Of a stretch of 44,764 nucleotides of DNA, positions 1-10,764 are shown piece after piece. The notes under the pieces were generated by a model. It saw only the letters and a program-made list of their open reading frames with translations, was not told the origin of the DNA and did not search any database. The translations under genes and the position numbers were made by a program. Each line of letters opens with the position of its first letter. The first letter of the stretch is position 1. This DNA comes from Nymphaea colorata (taxonomy: Eukaryota > Streptophyta > Magnoliopsida > Nymphaeales > Nymphaeaceae), in NCBI RefSeq assembly GCF_008831285.2, contig NW_022204751.1, forward strand, positions 1-44,764, in the 5' to 3' direction.

Positions 1-1160
1 GAATTTTCCTCTAATGGTTTTATTGTTAAGAATATGCAGACGGGCGAGATTCTTTACACAGGGCCACTTGAGAAAGGAAGACTCTACAGATGGACGAGAG
101 AAAGGAAGTACTCTACTAGCAATCCTTTCAGTATTGGAGATGACGATCAATAAAAGACTGCTAATACTTCTTTGGTTTCTCAAAATTCTTACTCAGACAT
201 TTAGTTATGGCATTTGTATCTAGGACATGCTCACTTTCAGTTGTTAAACTCATTGAAAGTTGCTGGTTTAATTTCTGTTGATGAAAGACATAAATTAGAT
301 TTTTGTTCTTCATGTGTGCTTGGAAAAATGCATAAAATTCATTTTCCATTCAGATGGAGGAGGAGATATTTGGGGTAACTTCAAAAATGCTTGGATTACA
401 TCAAATTCATTTCATGCAACCAAACCTCTTGAAGTGTTATGTGTTGATATTTGGGGACCAGCACCATGTGCTTCACGAGAATGGTACATGTATTGTTTCT
501 TAGTGGTTGACCACTACTCTCACTTCTCATGGACCTTTCCCTTGTCAAAGAAAAGTGATACGCTTCCATGTTTTAAAACCTTTTTAAGCATAGTAGAGCG
601 TCAACTTGAAACAAAAATGAAAATTTTCCATTCAGATGGAGGAGGATAGTTCCATGAGCAAAGATTTAGCACATTTCTTGAAAATCAAGGTATTCATTGA
701 TGGATAACATGCCCTTACACATTCCAGTAGAACGAGATGGTAGAAAGGAAGCATAGGCACCTGGTGGAAATGGGACTCACCATGATTATTCATGCCAATC
801 TGCCACAAAAAATTGGTTTCATGCTTTTAAAACTGTTGTTCTCTTATTAACAGGTTGCCTTTTGCAGACTTGCAAATGATGCCGTATGAGAAGCTCTTGC
901 ATGAAGTTCCCAAATACAGTCATCTAGAACCTTTGGTTGTACCGTCTATCCATTGAATGGGCCTAAACGTGCTTCAAAACTAGAAGCCAAAGCTCAAACC
1001 TGCGTCTTCATTGGGTATGGCAGCTGTCATAAAGGTTGTGTTTGTTACAATCCAATCTCTAATTGTGTCATCATATCTAGACATGTTATTTTTTACGAAA
1101 GAAATTTTTTTACTCTCATTGTGGTCCCTCTTTTACTGCCCTCAAACATTTCAAGTTAGC
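1..1160 (+). pseudogene. Ty1/copia polyprotein remnant (protease tail, gag-pre-integrase, integrase)
   Basis: Broken copia pol. Around 230-330 the frame reads a gag-pre-integrase-like segment. At 440-470 comes the VDIWGPAP segment with the first integrase aspartate, at 623-648 the FHSDGGG segment with the second, and around 735-765 a decayed VERKHRHL-like stretch that should hold the glutamate. Positions 953-1159 encode the post-integrase linker (FIGYGSCHKGCVCYNP). The frame is interrupted by frameshifts and stops; for example, the expected GGGEF after the second Asp reads into a stop at 647. A roughly 55 bp insertion at about 345-400 is absent from the other copies. No RT or RNase H follows. 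Integrase identity is secure from motifs and from the two other copies; activity is not possible. Confidence 0.88.
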
Positions 1161-3892
1161 TAAAGTCGTCGTCCAGATCTGAATGTATTAAGTCTAGACC
1201 TATTGATGAGCTAAAGAGAGTTTACTCTTATTGAGTTGCCTAGAACCATTCCTAGTTCCTCAAGTTCCACGACAGTTCAAACTGGTTCCAATTACTTTCA
1301 TGTGCACTACATCAATTTCAGCATACTTAAACCTTCATGGAACTAGAAACACATGTTACAGACAATTCCAGCACAAGGGTGTCACTGTGTGCTTCATATA
1401 GCTATATTATGAACATAGTACCACATTATATATTTCTTTCACAAACAGCTCATGTATTACCCTAAAAATACCCATTTATTTTTCTGCACACAGGTAATTA
1501 CACCTCATACATGCATATATATTTATTTTTAGCAATCAGAGATGTCTAAGACTAAGAGTGTTGTGTATCATTTCCAGAATATAACACTTTACACATCTAT
1601 TCATATCTAGGCGCATAAATACATAGATTCACGTAAATATATAGGTAGGTATATATATGTATATATTATATATATATACAAGCAAAAAAAGTACAAGGGC
1701 TACATGCTAAACTCATAGCTGAGTATTCTCATACTTATTGCTCTATGCTGCAATCAATTCAGTCCGCCAAGAAGGCTGCGTTCCAAGGCAGTGTAGCACG
1801 ATTCCTTGTAAAACATGCATTTACATGTATCATTTCAGCCCCACCAAGTAGAATTCTCCTTGCTTTATATATATATATATATGTATACCTACCTATATAG
1901 ATTATTTATAAAAGAAACTTTATAACGCTTACCAGGGTCTCTCTAACTGTACAGCCCCTGATTTTTTACTGTGAGCACCCTAGCTCCTTGGCTTTCTTGA
2001 TCCTCCAAGCTGCGGATAACAGTCACGTGGACCAGTGCCTCTTTGATCTTGATCTTCAATCCGAGATGCAGGAAAACAAGGGTTAGCTTTGACTTTTCTT
2101 AATTTCTAACTGCTGGAACCCTTCCCCCTATGGCTGCAGCAAATGGGAACCTGAGGTATGGGGTTAAATAAGGCCAATACATGGCGAGCAACACCCACAA
2201 ATGATTTTTCTCAGGAAGGCTTCTCAGCTGCCCTCAATCATCTTTAGTTTCTTTAATATTTTCAGTTACCACTTCTACCTGGGTATATATTTGGTAACCC
2301 ATTCATTTCTTCCATGACTGCCCCCTTATGATATAGTGGGCAGTTTCAACTATTTTTATCAGTTATTGAATCTACCAATTATAGCCTATACTCTTATTAG
2401 AATTTTTGTCATAATAAGAAAAAGAAAAAGAAAAACGTGGGCATTAAAGCAACAGTCCGGTTTGAGCCGGAAGTATTGGTTAGACGGCGATCAGTTCTTA
2501 GAGATGATGTTAGCGACCATCAGTTTGTTTGATCAACTTTCAAAGGTTGCGAGTTATAATGAAAATTTGGCTTTTGGTATTGTTTTGGCTGCAATAATGA
2601 TATGTATAGAGGGATAAAATTTTTGATATAGAAAGCATATTTAGATGGGTGCTTTGTCATGTTAGAGGTACTTTCCTTCCAGTTTTCACTTTTCACCTGT
2701 ACAAATCAACCTTAGGCATGCAATATATTGGATCATATAGATATATAGTCCTCCACGTTCGTCACTAAATGATCTCAAATGCCCACCTGAGCAAGAAATT
2801 AAGTCTAAGGTCACCTACGTTCTTTAGAGAGAGCTTCACCGTTGACCTTCAGTGTCAAAAACTGAAGCCGCATCGATGAGAAATCGACGAGCGACATCCA
2901 CATTAAGTTAGTTATTATTTATTTTATTAATATACCATAATAATTAAAAAGAAATGGCTCTTATAACATTAAAATTTTAATAGTAGAAAAAAACACTTCT
3001 TTTTGTAAAAGTAATTTGAACTTGAACATTATTTAGATTAAATTAGTGTTTATAATGAACAAATTAGGAGATTCACAATTCGTTCAAAACACTTTTTAAC
3101 ATAAATAAAAGAGATCTGTTGGTTTTCTTTGAGACAGAAGTAGTACGGGTGTGTGTGTGTGTATATATATGTATATATATATATAATTTTCAATGACATT
3201 GCTATCTCTTGTATAAGGACCGCGGTGTAGGTACTGTGAATAGCATTAAAATAGGGAAGGGGAAGTTGGTCGATCAAACCAAGCATCTTTCAGATGTGGT
3301 TTCATTAGCATATCAGTCTTCTATATGCTTTTGTGGTGACGCTGATCTGTTGTGAAGTAGATGATATTTCTGAGGACTTTCTACATAAAAAAGTACCAAA
3401 AGTTGTGGAAACTCATTCTTCTGCTTGAAGAGTGATATTTAGCACTTGTTGAATCATAATAAAAAGACAGTCAATTGCCTCTGATGTAACAGATTTTCAT
3501 TTTTCTTGTTGTCATGGTATTCATAATTCATGTTCTTCCATAGCCACCATATTGCCATGGGAACACAATCTTCTAACTTCACATAAGTATTTTGATTCAA
3601 GCCTTTTTATTCCACCTCCACGTCTGTGTCTCTGCCACCAAGTCTGGAACTGTAATATCAACGATGATAGAACTGTCATATCATGAAAACTAATGGTTCC
3701 TATTCAATAGGGTGGTTCCTCTCTTTTTTGACTTGTCTACCACCAAAAGTGAAAATGTGGTGGAAGAAAGAAACAAAGAAACAGCACCATGCCATTTGAG
3801 TTCTCTTGCATGTATAGAGATAGAGAGAGAGAGGAACAGAGGAAGAGAATTTTAAATAGTAGTCTACACTGGCGAGTGGGAGAGAGATGAGC
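1..3892 (+). repeat. Segmental duplication, copy 1 (direct, decayed)
   Basis: This stretch matches 31596-38000 in the same orientation and 44764-38373 in the opposite orientation. It starts in copia protease-region sequence and runs through the integrase, then non-coding DNA. Position 2897 jumps to the equivalent of about 36390, so roughly 2 kb present in the other two copies is missing here. A second gap joins the equivalent of about 37055 to about 37325. Homology stops at 3892 in the motif GATGAGC; the other two copies continue about 136 bp further. By eye this copy is more diverged than the other two are from each other, so it probably split off first. Confidence 0.9.
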
Positions 3893-5224
3893 TTATGGGT
3901 GCCCCCATGTAATTTTATAGGAAATAAGTAGTTTTATAGGAAATGAAACATGGATTAAACAATGCACCAACCTGTTAAGCCCAAAGAAAAAAGACACAAA
4001 AATACAATTGGCCTCATAGATGGCTCATTTTTTGAAATTATTGGGTTGTACAAAAGGGTAAATTGATATGGTAGAAACTTTTGGTAAAATGGATTTAGGT
4101 TAAGGATTCATGACTTACCCATTGAGTGACTTTGGCACCAGATATTTCCAAAATGAGTACTACCATGTCCAGATTCAATAGATATGTTGTTATTCCAGGC
4201 TTCCTTCTCCTTTTAAGGGAAGGTCTATGGTAAAGAAAATCCAATGGCTTTTTGGTCCGCCTTTTGAAATTGTAAACAAAAGCAAGACCTAGAAACGAAA
4301 TGTTTTTTCTTTCTTTGTCCATCCTTTCCTCACTTTACCCCTTTCTCTTTCCATTCTAGCCATCATCCAAAGCATTTGGATGATGAATTTTTGCCAACCA
4401 AACATATTTTTAAAAATGTGGACTAGTGTGTGGGCCTCTTTAAAGTAGTTTTTTTGCGGGAAGGAGGCCACAAGGGTTATACCCATCTGATGGAGGCGTC
4501 TCATAAAAATCAGTACCGCCTTTAAAAGGTGACCATAAGACCCATAACACCTATTGAGAACAGCCAGCAGGAGTAGGGGCAGGTATAGGTTAAGTGTCGC
4601 TATACTGATGCATAATTTTTTTGTACGTCAATATGGTTAATGATTAAAATAACTTTAATTCACATTAAAAAAAATATAAAGACAAAATTGAAAATAGAAA
4701 AAAGTAAAAAGACTAACGAGAATATTTTTAATAAATTACCAAAATATTCTTCTCTCCTTTGATGGGCACATAACTTTCTATTGTTAAGTATTGGTAATTA
4801 CATAAACTTTAAAAGCATTTTATTTTTATAGTAATATTTTTGAACAAATTTTCTCATTCTTTAAAAGTTGAAAAATTTATACCTAGTGTCCTTTATCTAG
4901 AATTTTGATCTTCTGTCTGGGCTACTAACCCCCTATGCCGAAGATGATTGAATAAAGCAGTTAAGTGGGGTTGCTGCTGGCTGCCCATAGGTCTGATATG
5001 TAGACCAGCAAGCGCGAAATATTGCAGAGAAAACTTTCTCTTAATGGGTTCACTCATTTACATGGAAGTCAAGGTTGGCAGCTGCTTGACTTTGCTTCAT
5101 CACATCTTGCCAAGGTCAGCTTGTTCTTTCAACATCAACCACGAGTCAAAGCTGACCAACGTCCGAAACCCGGAGCCATGTGTAGGGGCCAGCTGCAATC
5201 ATAAAGGCCATGGAGGCTCAATTG
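3893..5224. other. AT-rich intergenic stretch, no gene recognised
   Basis: The sequence is unrelated to the flanking duplicated segment as far as I can see. Short open frames on both strands lack any family motif. A short local repeat (TTTTATAGGAAAT twice) lies near 3915-3945. Confidence 0.5.
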
Positions 5225-7050
5225 TCGGTAAATGATCGCCATGAGCCAAACCCGACTAACATTCAGTTGACCTTATTTTTTGTGTTAAGACTGAACCAAT
5301 TAAAAAAATAAGAACACTCTATAGAGATCTTTCCTAGCATCGGGTGAGCAAGAGGGGTATTTCATACTATCGCTCAACAAGATGGCCGAAACCTTAGCCT
5401 TAGCTCCATTTCCCTAGAACCTATTCTGTATCAGGTGTGGCACAATTGCAGGTTCATTCAAATTCAACAGAATCAGTTTCTATGATGGTAAATCCTAAAA
5501 AAATGTACTTGTTTCAGAATGGGTAATAATTGTGCAAAGGTCATCTGTAGACAAAGAAAATGTCTGTTACTTGTAGGGTCAGGTTAAACATCTTCCCAGA
5601 TAGATAGAAAGCACAATAGAAGCAATCAAACAAAGCAATGCTAGAGGGAATATATAAATATATATATATATGTGTGTGTGTGTGTGTATTGAAATCACAG
5701 CTGTTTCTATGCTCGGATGGTCATTTTGTGTGGTTAAAAACTGCCATAAAAGTTGTATTCCATCATTGAAAACCATGGTCAAGCAATTGATCATTGCATA
5801 TGCATCTTTTGCAACGGTTTTTATCAACACCAAACAAAAAAATAACCATCCAGCCATAGGGTTTGGAAACAAAGGCCAGTTCAAAGAGAAAAAAATAGGC
5901 CAACTTTTATTTGACTCCCTTGAATATTCAGAAATGATCTCGCCAATCCATTGTTAATCACCCATTTTAATCGTTAAACATGTTTAAAGTATGATGACAT
6001 TCCTCTATTTTCCAGTCAACCTTCTAGAATAGATGGATCATATGAATTACATTATTATACAAGAATTTGTTTTAGGTACTGGAAAACTATATATTTTAAA
6101 GTTAGAACATGATAACTCCTCAACTTGATTGCAAGATAATCTAAGCAAGGTTATAATCAATCACCAAAATTTGGAGTTCATCACTAACTTATGGAGTTTG
6201 GTGCATGTTGGATGGAGAGTATATGCTTCATGCCTTCAAACTAATTAGAGTCCAAAAATCACCAAAATGGTTTTCAGCGAGAGAACAAGCTAAAGAAAAA
6301 TAGAACCCTAAAGGGATAATGGCAAATCCAAAAATTGCTGGCTATGAGGCAGTATTAGTTTAATTTTCAACTTTAAGGTATATAAAAAGTTCTAAAAACT
6401 AGTATCAATGACTAGTAAGGGAAATCGCTTACAATATCCGCAATGTCACTCCAATATTATTAAAGAGTCGTTTGACAGCAGGGACACTCATAAAATTTTC
6501 AAAATAAGAACAACCCCTAAGTAGGTAGACGGAAAGGGGGATGCTTAGCAGAAGTCTAACCGAGCACGAGTGATTTGGTGCTACATTTCTATACTGCAAC
6601 TGGAGTGGAAGCACTATACTAGTTGATGGATATTTGGCCCCACTCACAGGCATCGATGCAGCCGTGGGCTTGAGGGTAAGGGGAAAGAGGGAGCTTCTGG
6701 CTTTCACTAAGATTGTGGGGTGACCTCCTGCTCATCTAAAATTAGAGTCCTACATACGTTATGTTATTTTTTAGGAAAGGGGTCGGCACAAGTTTATTTG
6801 TAAAATATTAAACTTTGCCAATTGTTATTTCATCATTCAGGCAAACAACCTGGTACGATTCAAATACGTTGATTCAAACCAATTTTCATAGACAAAATGA
6901 AAAAAATATATTATAAAATAGATGAAAAGAAATCACCAAATTATGAATAACACCACACAAACAATAATATATAGAAGCAAAAAAGAGAAGGAGAATAATG
7001 TCAAAAGATGATTACACGCTATTATAGATAGCCTGGCCCGAGAGAATGGC
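5225..7050 (+). repeat. Dispersed repeat unit, copy a
   Basis: Several blocks match other parts of the window in the same order. 5255-5490 matches 10955-11120, sharing the segment around GCAGGTTCATTCAAATTCAA. 5690-5815 matches 11195-11300 and 35330-35450, sharing AAAAGTTGTATTCCAT. 5860-5930 matches 11355-11410, and 6595-6650 matches 11515-11570. 6840-7045 matches parts of 35755-35930 (TTCAAACCAATTTT, GGCCCGAGAGAAT). No open frame looks coding. I infer an old non-coding repeat or segmental duplicate; its class is unknown. Confidence 0.65.
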
Positions 7051-8340
7051 CACGAACAAACAAACGGTCGACTGCTCTTTTAGGGGGTGTTTGATGGTTT
7101 GGAATTTTGATTTAAGAATGAAATGCAAGTCCAACTTCAACTCAAACATGAAACCTTTTACAGTCTTGAGAGTGGTTAAACATCACTCAATGCAAGACTT
7201 TGATAACATAAAATATTGTTAGTAGCCATGTAACGCCAGCCAATTACTGGCCATATTCAGATTCACCCACTTAACGGTTGAGAGAAAGATGAAGAAAAAA
7301 AAAGTATAAACTAATACTAGATGACAAAAATACCCATTACTTTTTTCTTTAGTTTTCTCTCGTCCATTCAATATAATGAACAAATAGTCCTTATGAACGA
7401 GTAGAGTAACATTGAATAGTCTGACTGCTTTTTTTTGCACCAACTGAATGTACACAGGGGCTAAGATCCAGCCATGAAAAAAGTCCAACACGTAGAAATG
7501 AATTGTTTATCATAGGAACAAAAGTTCTAGACTTTTGTCACCTATAAGTAAGGGTTTTAATTGGTCATAATTGTGTGTTTCTGGTTATTGCACGTTCAAC
7601 TCTTTCCCTCCCCCCCTTGTGGATCTAAAAGTTAGAATTTTAGAAATGACACGTTTTGTATATCTTTCATTATCTTTTCTCTTAGTCTGACCACATTTGA
7701 TCGTTTTGAGGTTTTTTTTTGTGTGAAACTGACAAGTCTTATAATAATGCCATGTTAATTCTTTTCAAATACGAGGTTGATATTTTATTTTATTTGACTT
7801 CAAAGGTGGTGTTGCAAGAAACAATAGAGGGCATCTTAGATTATCTTGAAAGGGCAATGCGGATACATATAAGGTAATTTGGCGGTATTTGCTACCCTTT
7901 TTTACAGCCGAGTCCTAATTTTACATTTGGTTTCTTCAGAGTTATCAAAGACTCAAAGGTGACATATTATTTGAAGTGATAATGTCGTACACATTTACAT
8001 TAGTTCTCTATTTGTTTATGTATTATATATAGCAATTTATCTACGTATTTATATCTATCTTTTAATGCATGTTTATTTATAGCTTTATACACAAGCTGTC
8101 TTGCATATGCAATGGTGGTCATCCTCCATAATGTCTCTACCATCTTTTACGAGTCACTTTTCTAATAGTGTGTCTTGTAAGTAATAGCTAAATCAAAGAG
8201 AATATCAGTGTTTTTAGTAGGTGCAGCTACAAAGCATTCTACATTTCAACTGCTCGTTTTGTTTTGGATATTCTTTTGTTGATTAATTCCTCTGGGTCTT
8301 TGAAATTGGGTGCAGTAGATTATGGCTAACCTATGTAATC
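7051..8340. other. Intergenic DNA, no gene recognised; possible transposon left end
   Basis: AT-rich DNA without a supported gene. At 7084-7102 a GGGGTGTTTGATGGTTTGG segment resembles the terminus of plant MITE-like or hAT/Harbinger-type elements. An imperfect inverted match sits at 10241-10260. Confidence 0.4.
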
Positions 8341-8360
8341 TTATAACTCTCTCTAATGAT

Positions 8361-8710
8361 CTATATTCAGCCATTCAATATGGTTTCAAATCTGATATTT
8401 GGTCTCTTCTCTCTCTCATTTTTTCCATGATGGCCAATATTTTTGAATGATAATTGTACTAATTTTTTTAGTATAAGTTTTGGATATGGTTTGTAAATTG
8501 CCTATATGAGATGGCTGCACATCGTCCAGCATTCAAAGCTTTTGTAAGACCTACTTTCTTTGACCCATTCCACATACTTTGTATGCATGAATATACTTAT
8601 TTGGAAATCAATACAATCTACTTATTTGTTAAGAATTTTATGACTTTGTACTTTTTGATATGCCACCTTATACAGAAGAACTTCAATGCCTTCCTCCTGC
8701 AACACATGGG
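8361..8710 (+). pseudogene. NEK-type (NIMA-related) protein kinase fragment
   Basis: Two short blocks match the plant NEK kinase domain. Positions 8370-8408 read AIQYGFKSDIWSL, corresponding to the subdomain IX region (family consensus near IPYGFKSDIWSLG). Positions 8499-8543 read CLYEMAAHRPAFKAF, which directly follows in the family. The second block ends exactly at a GTAAG donor-like site at 8544, where an intron would separate F from the following D. A degraded continuation may sit at 8648-8710, starting GATATG and reaching CTTCCTCCT, the expected DM...LPP region, but without a clear acceptor AG. About 90 bp of unrelated sequence with no good donor separates blocks one and two. The N-lobe and catalytic loop (HRD) were not found. 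Family assignment rests on memory of conserved residues; non-functionality is clear. Confidence 0.62.
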
Positions 8711-9899
8711 TAAGATGATTATTTAGTCTCATTACTATGTAGCACTGGGATGGATGTTAGAATTCCTCTTTGCCGATGTCCGAGCCCTAATTGCTGCTCA
8801 TGGAGCGTCCAAGATCTTTAGGGCTTATAGCCTTTATACTGTCTGTTGCCTTCTTGCTATTTTTAGTAACCTTACTTGGTCTACTTAATCCTTTCTCTCG
8901 ATCTTATCTTGGTATATCTTCTATTGGGTTAATGCTGATTTTATTTCTAGAATGTTGTTACAGGTGGCTAATGCACTCAACAAATAGAATGTATTGGTGA
9001 AATTATAAATATAATTCTTAAGACTGATGGCACACCTATAGCTACTGGAAACAAGTTACATGTCACAGTTGTAATCTACTTACTAAGTATAGTTGTTGAA
9101 ACACATAGTTGCTGTTTGAGACATGGTGCATTTGCAAAGAGCTGCCACTCTTTAATGTAACAATATATATTCTCATGATTTGGTTTGTAAACTACTTTTC
9201 TTCTAATATCTTAAGACTGCAACAGTTTGAATTTCCGAATTTCCTCCTTTTCTTTGTATTTTCATCAATATCAAGTCAATTTTAGTCGGAACTTGCATTT
9301 TGTCCCTTGATGGCAAGAAGTTGGTTTTGACTTAGTTGATCATGAGTTAATTTCTCTTCTAGAGAAGATCTGAGTCATCTCATCAGATCTGAAATAGTTA
9401 TGGTCCTATTAGGCACTGCAGATGTGGATGTCCGCAAGGAGCGGAGAATTAATCAAGATCTAGACTCGATGGGCAAGATTGATTCACAGAAGCTTGTCCT
9501 TTCTAAGGTGCATGATAGATTAGTTTCTTCCTCTTGTAGAAGCTTGTCCTATCGATTGAGGCTGGTTAGTTTCTTTGTGCTGAAAACTGATCTATTCTTT
9601 GATCTTGGATCTTGTAGCCAGAGGTTGATGTTGAAATCAAGAAGCTTACTGTCCACCCTATATTGTTGAAGGAAACCCATGCTTTGATTACATCAAATGC
9701 ATCATTTTTCCATGGCTGGGAAGTTTGAAGTAGAACGGGAGGAATGGTGGAAACAAGTAAATTTTAACGATTCTTTCTTTTATAAACGCATTCTTAATTC
9801 AGACTTGATAGGGATGTCTAATCTGAATCTGTCGTTATCCACCTAAATTTACATATTTACATTGTTTTGTCAAGTTTTCTCAACACGGGCACGTCATTA
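8711..9899. other. Intergenic DNA with one unassigned exon-like stretch
   Basis: No recognised gene. Positions 9400-9525 translate to a charged, non-repetitive peptide (contains NQDLDSMGKIDSQKLVLSKV). A second stretch from about 9619, after a TTGTAG acceptor-like site, reads PEVDVEIKKLTVHPILLKE in another frame. These could be two decayed exons of one gene, perhaps continuing the kinase locus, but I recognise no family. Confidence 0.25.
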
Positions 9900-10260
9900 G
9901 ATAAAAGCTGGGAATGACCAGTCCGTGCACTTCTAAAATGGAGGCAGGTGATCTGAGGCTAGCGAAACGTTTTTGGCAACACTGGAAAGGGCAAGGACGA
10001 GTATTGGTCTTTTGCGAGTTGGCAATAAACTTATTTGCAACGACAAAAGGCATTGCCAATAGCTTGTCTTTATTGTTTTCATTGTATTTGTTTCACCAGG
10101 GACCAGATCAGGTCGAGACTCCCCCCCGTCCGACCTTAAATCTATCATTGTTAATATACGTGGATTTAAGATCCATGCTACATAAATCTTTAGTTTGTTT
10201 AAGCTGAGGGTCTTTTAAAGCATACCTTTTAATGCTATACATCAAACTATCAAACACAAC
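9900..10260. repeat. Possible DNA-transposon remnant
   Basis: Positions 10020-10060 contain an inverted GGCAAT...ATTGCC arrangement reminiscent of plant DNA-transposon subterminal sequence. 10241-10260 is an imperfect inverted match to 7084-7102 and is followed by TTA, which also lies immediately left of the 7083 end. This is suggestive only. Confidence 0.3.
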
Positions 10261-10383
10261 TTAATGTACAAAGGAGGATCGAATCGATCTCTCAAACCAC
10301 CCGGACATAAGAACACCACCACAATTTTCTTTGTCACTTTCGATGCAAACTCTGCTGGGAGTTAGGCTGCCATCCCTTTTAGT

Positions 10384-10509
10384 AGAAAGAATAAGTAGTG
10401 AATCTACATCAAAGAGTAACTTTGTCAATATTACTTGAACATCCCCAGAAAGAATAAGTAATGAATCTACATCAAAGAGTAACTTTGTGAATATTACTTG
10501 AACATCCCC
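10384..10509. repeat. 63-bp tandem duplication
   Basis: Unit 1 is 10384-10446 and unit 2 is 10447-10509, adjacent and in the same orientation. By eye they differ at two positions (AGTAGTG/AGTAATG and GTCAATA/GTGAATA). The duplication therefore looks recent compared with its surroundings. Confidence 0.95.
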
Positions 10510-10764
10510 TTCCTGACGATCGGGGTGCTCACGCACTATTTTCTTTGTCTTTGTATGTTTTTTTTATCAATATTCTATTGATAATGATTTTGTTTTTTTC
10601 AACTTCAGTAGTACATTATAATAACCTTCGTACATGTTTGCAAAATAATATACTTTGTTATTTTTTTGAAATTTATATCTATCAGTTTGGTCTAATTTTA
10701 TGAAAATGTTTTTGACGATGATTAATTTGCAGGGCCGGGGAAAAGAAAATGTGGATGAAGTTGG

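Noticed and set aside
2336-2617. 93-codon frame in copy 1 (counterpart on the minus strand at 42248-42508)
   Set aside because: The left-arm counterpart (33770-34050) is frameshifted and no family motif is visible. Conservation reflects the duplication only.
4930-5235. Minus-strand stretch with an AAGPYT-like peptide after an acceptor-like site
   Set aside because: I considered a fragment of a replication protein gene, but the similarity is too short and the frame breaks at once.
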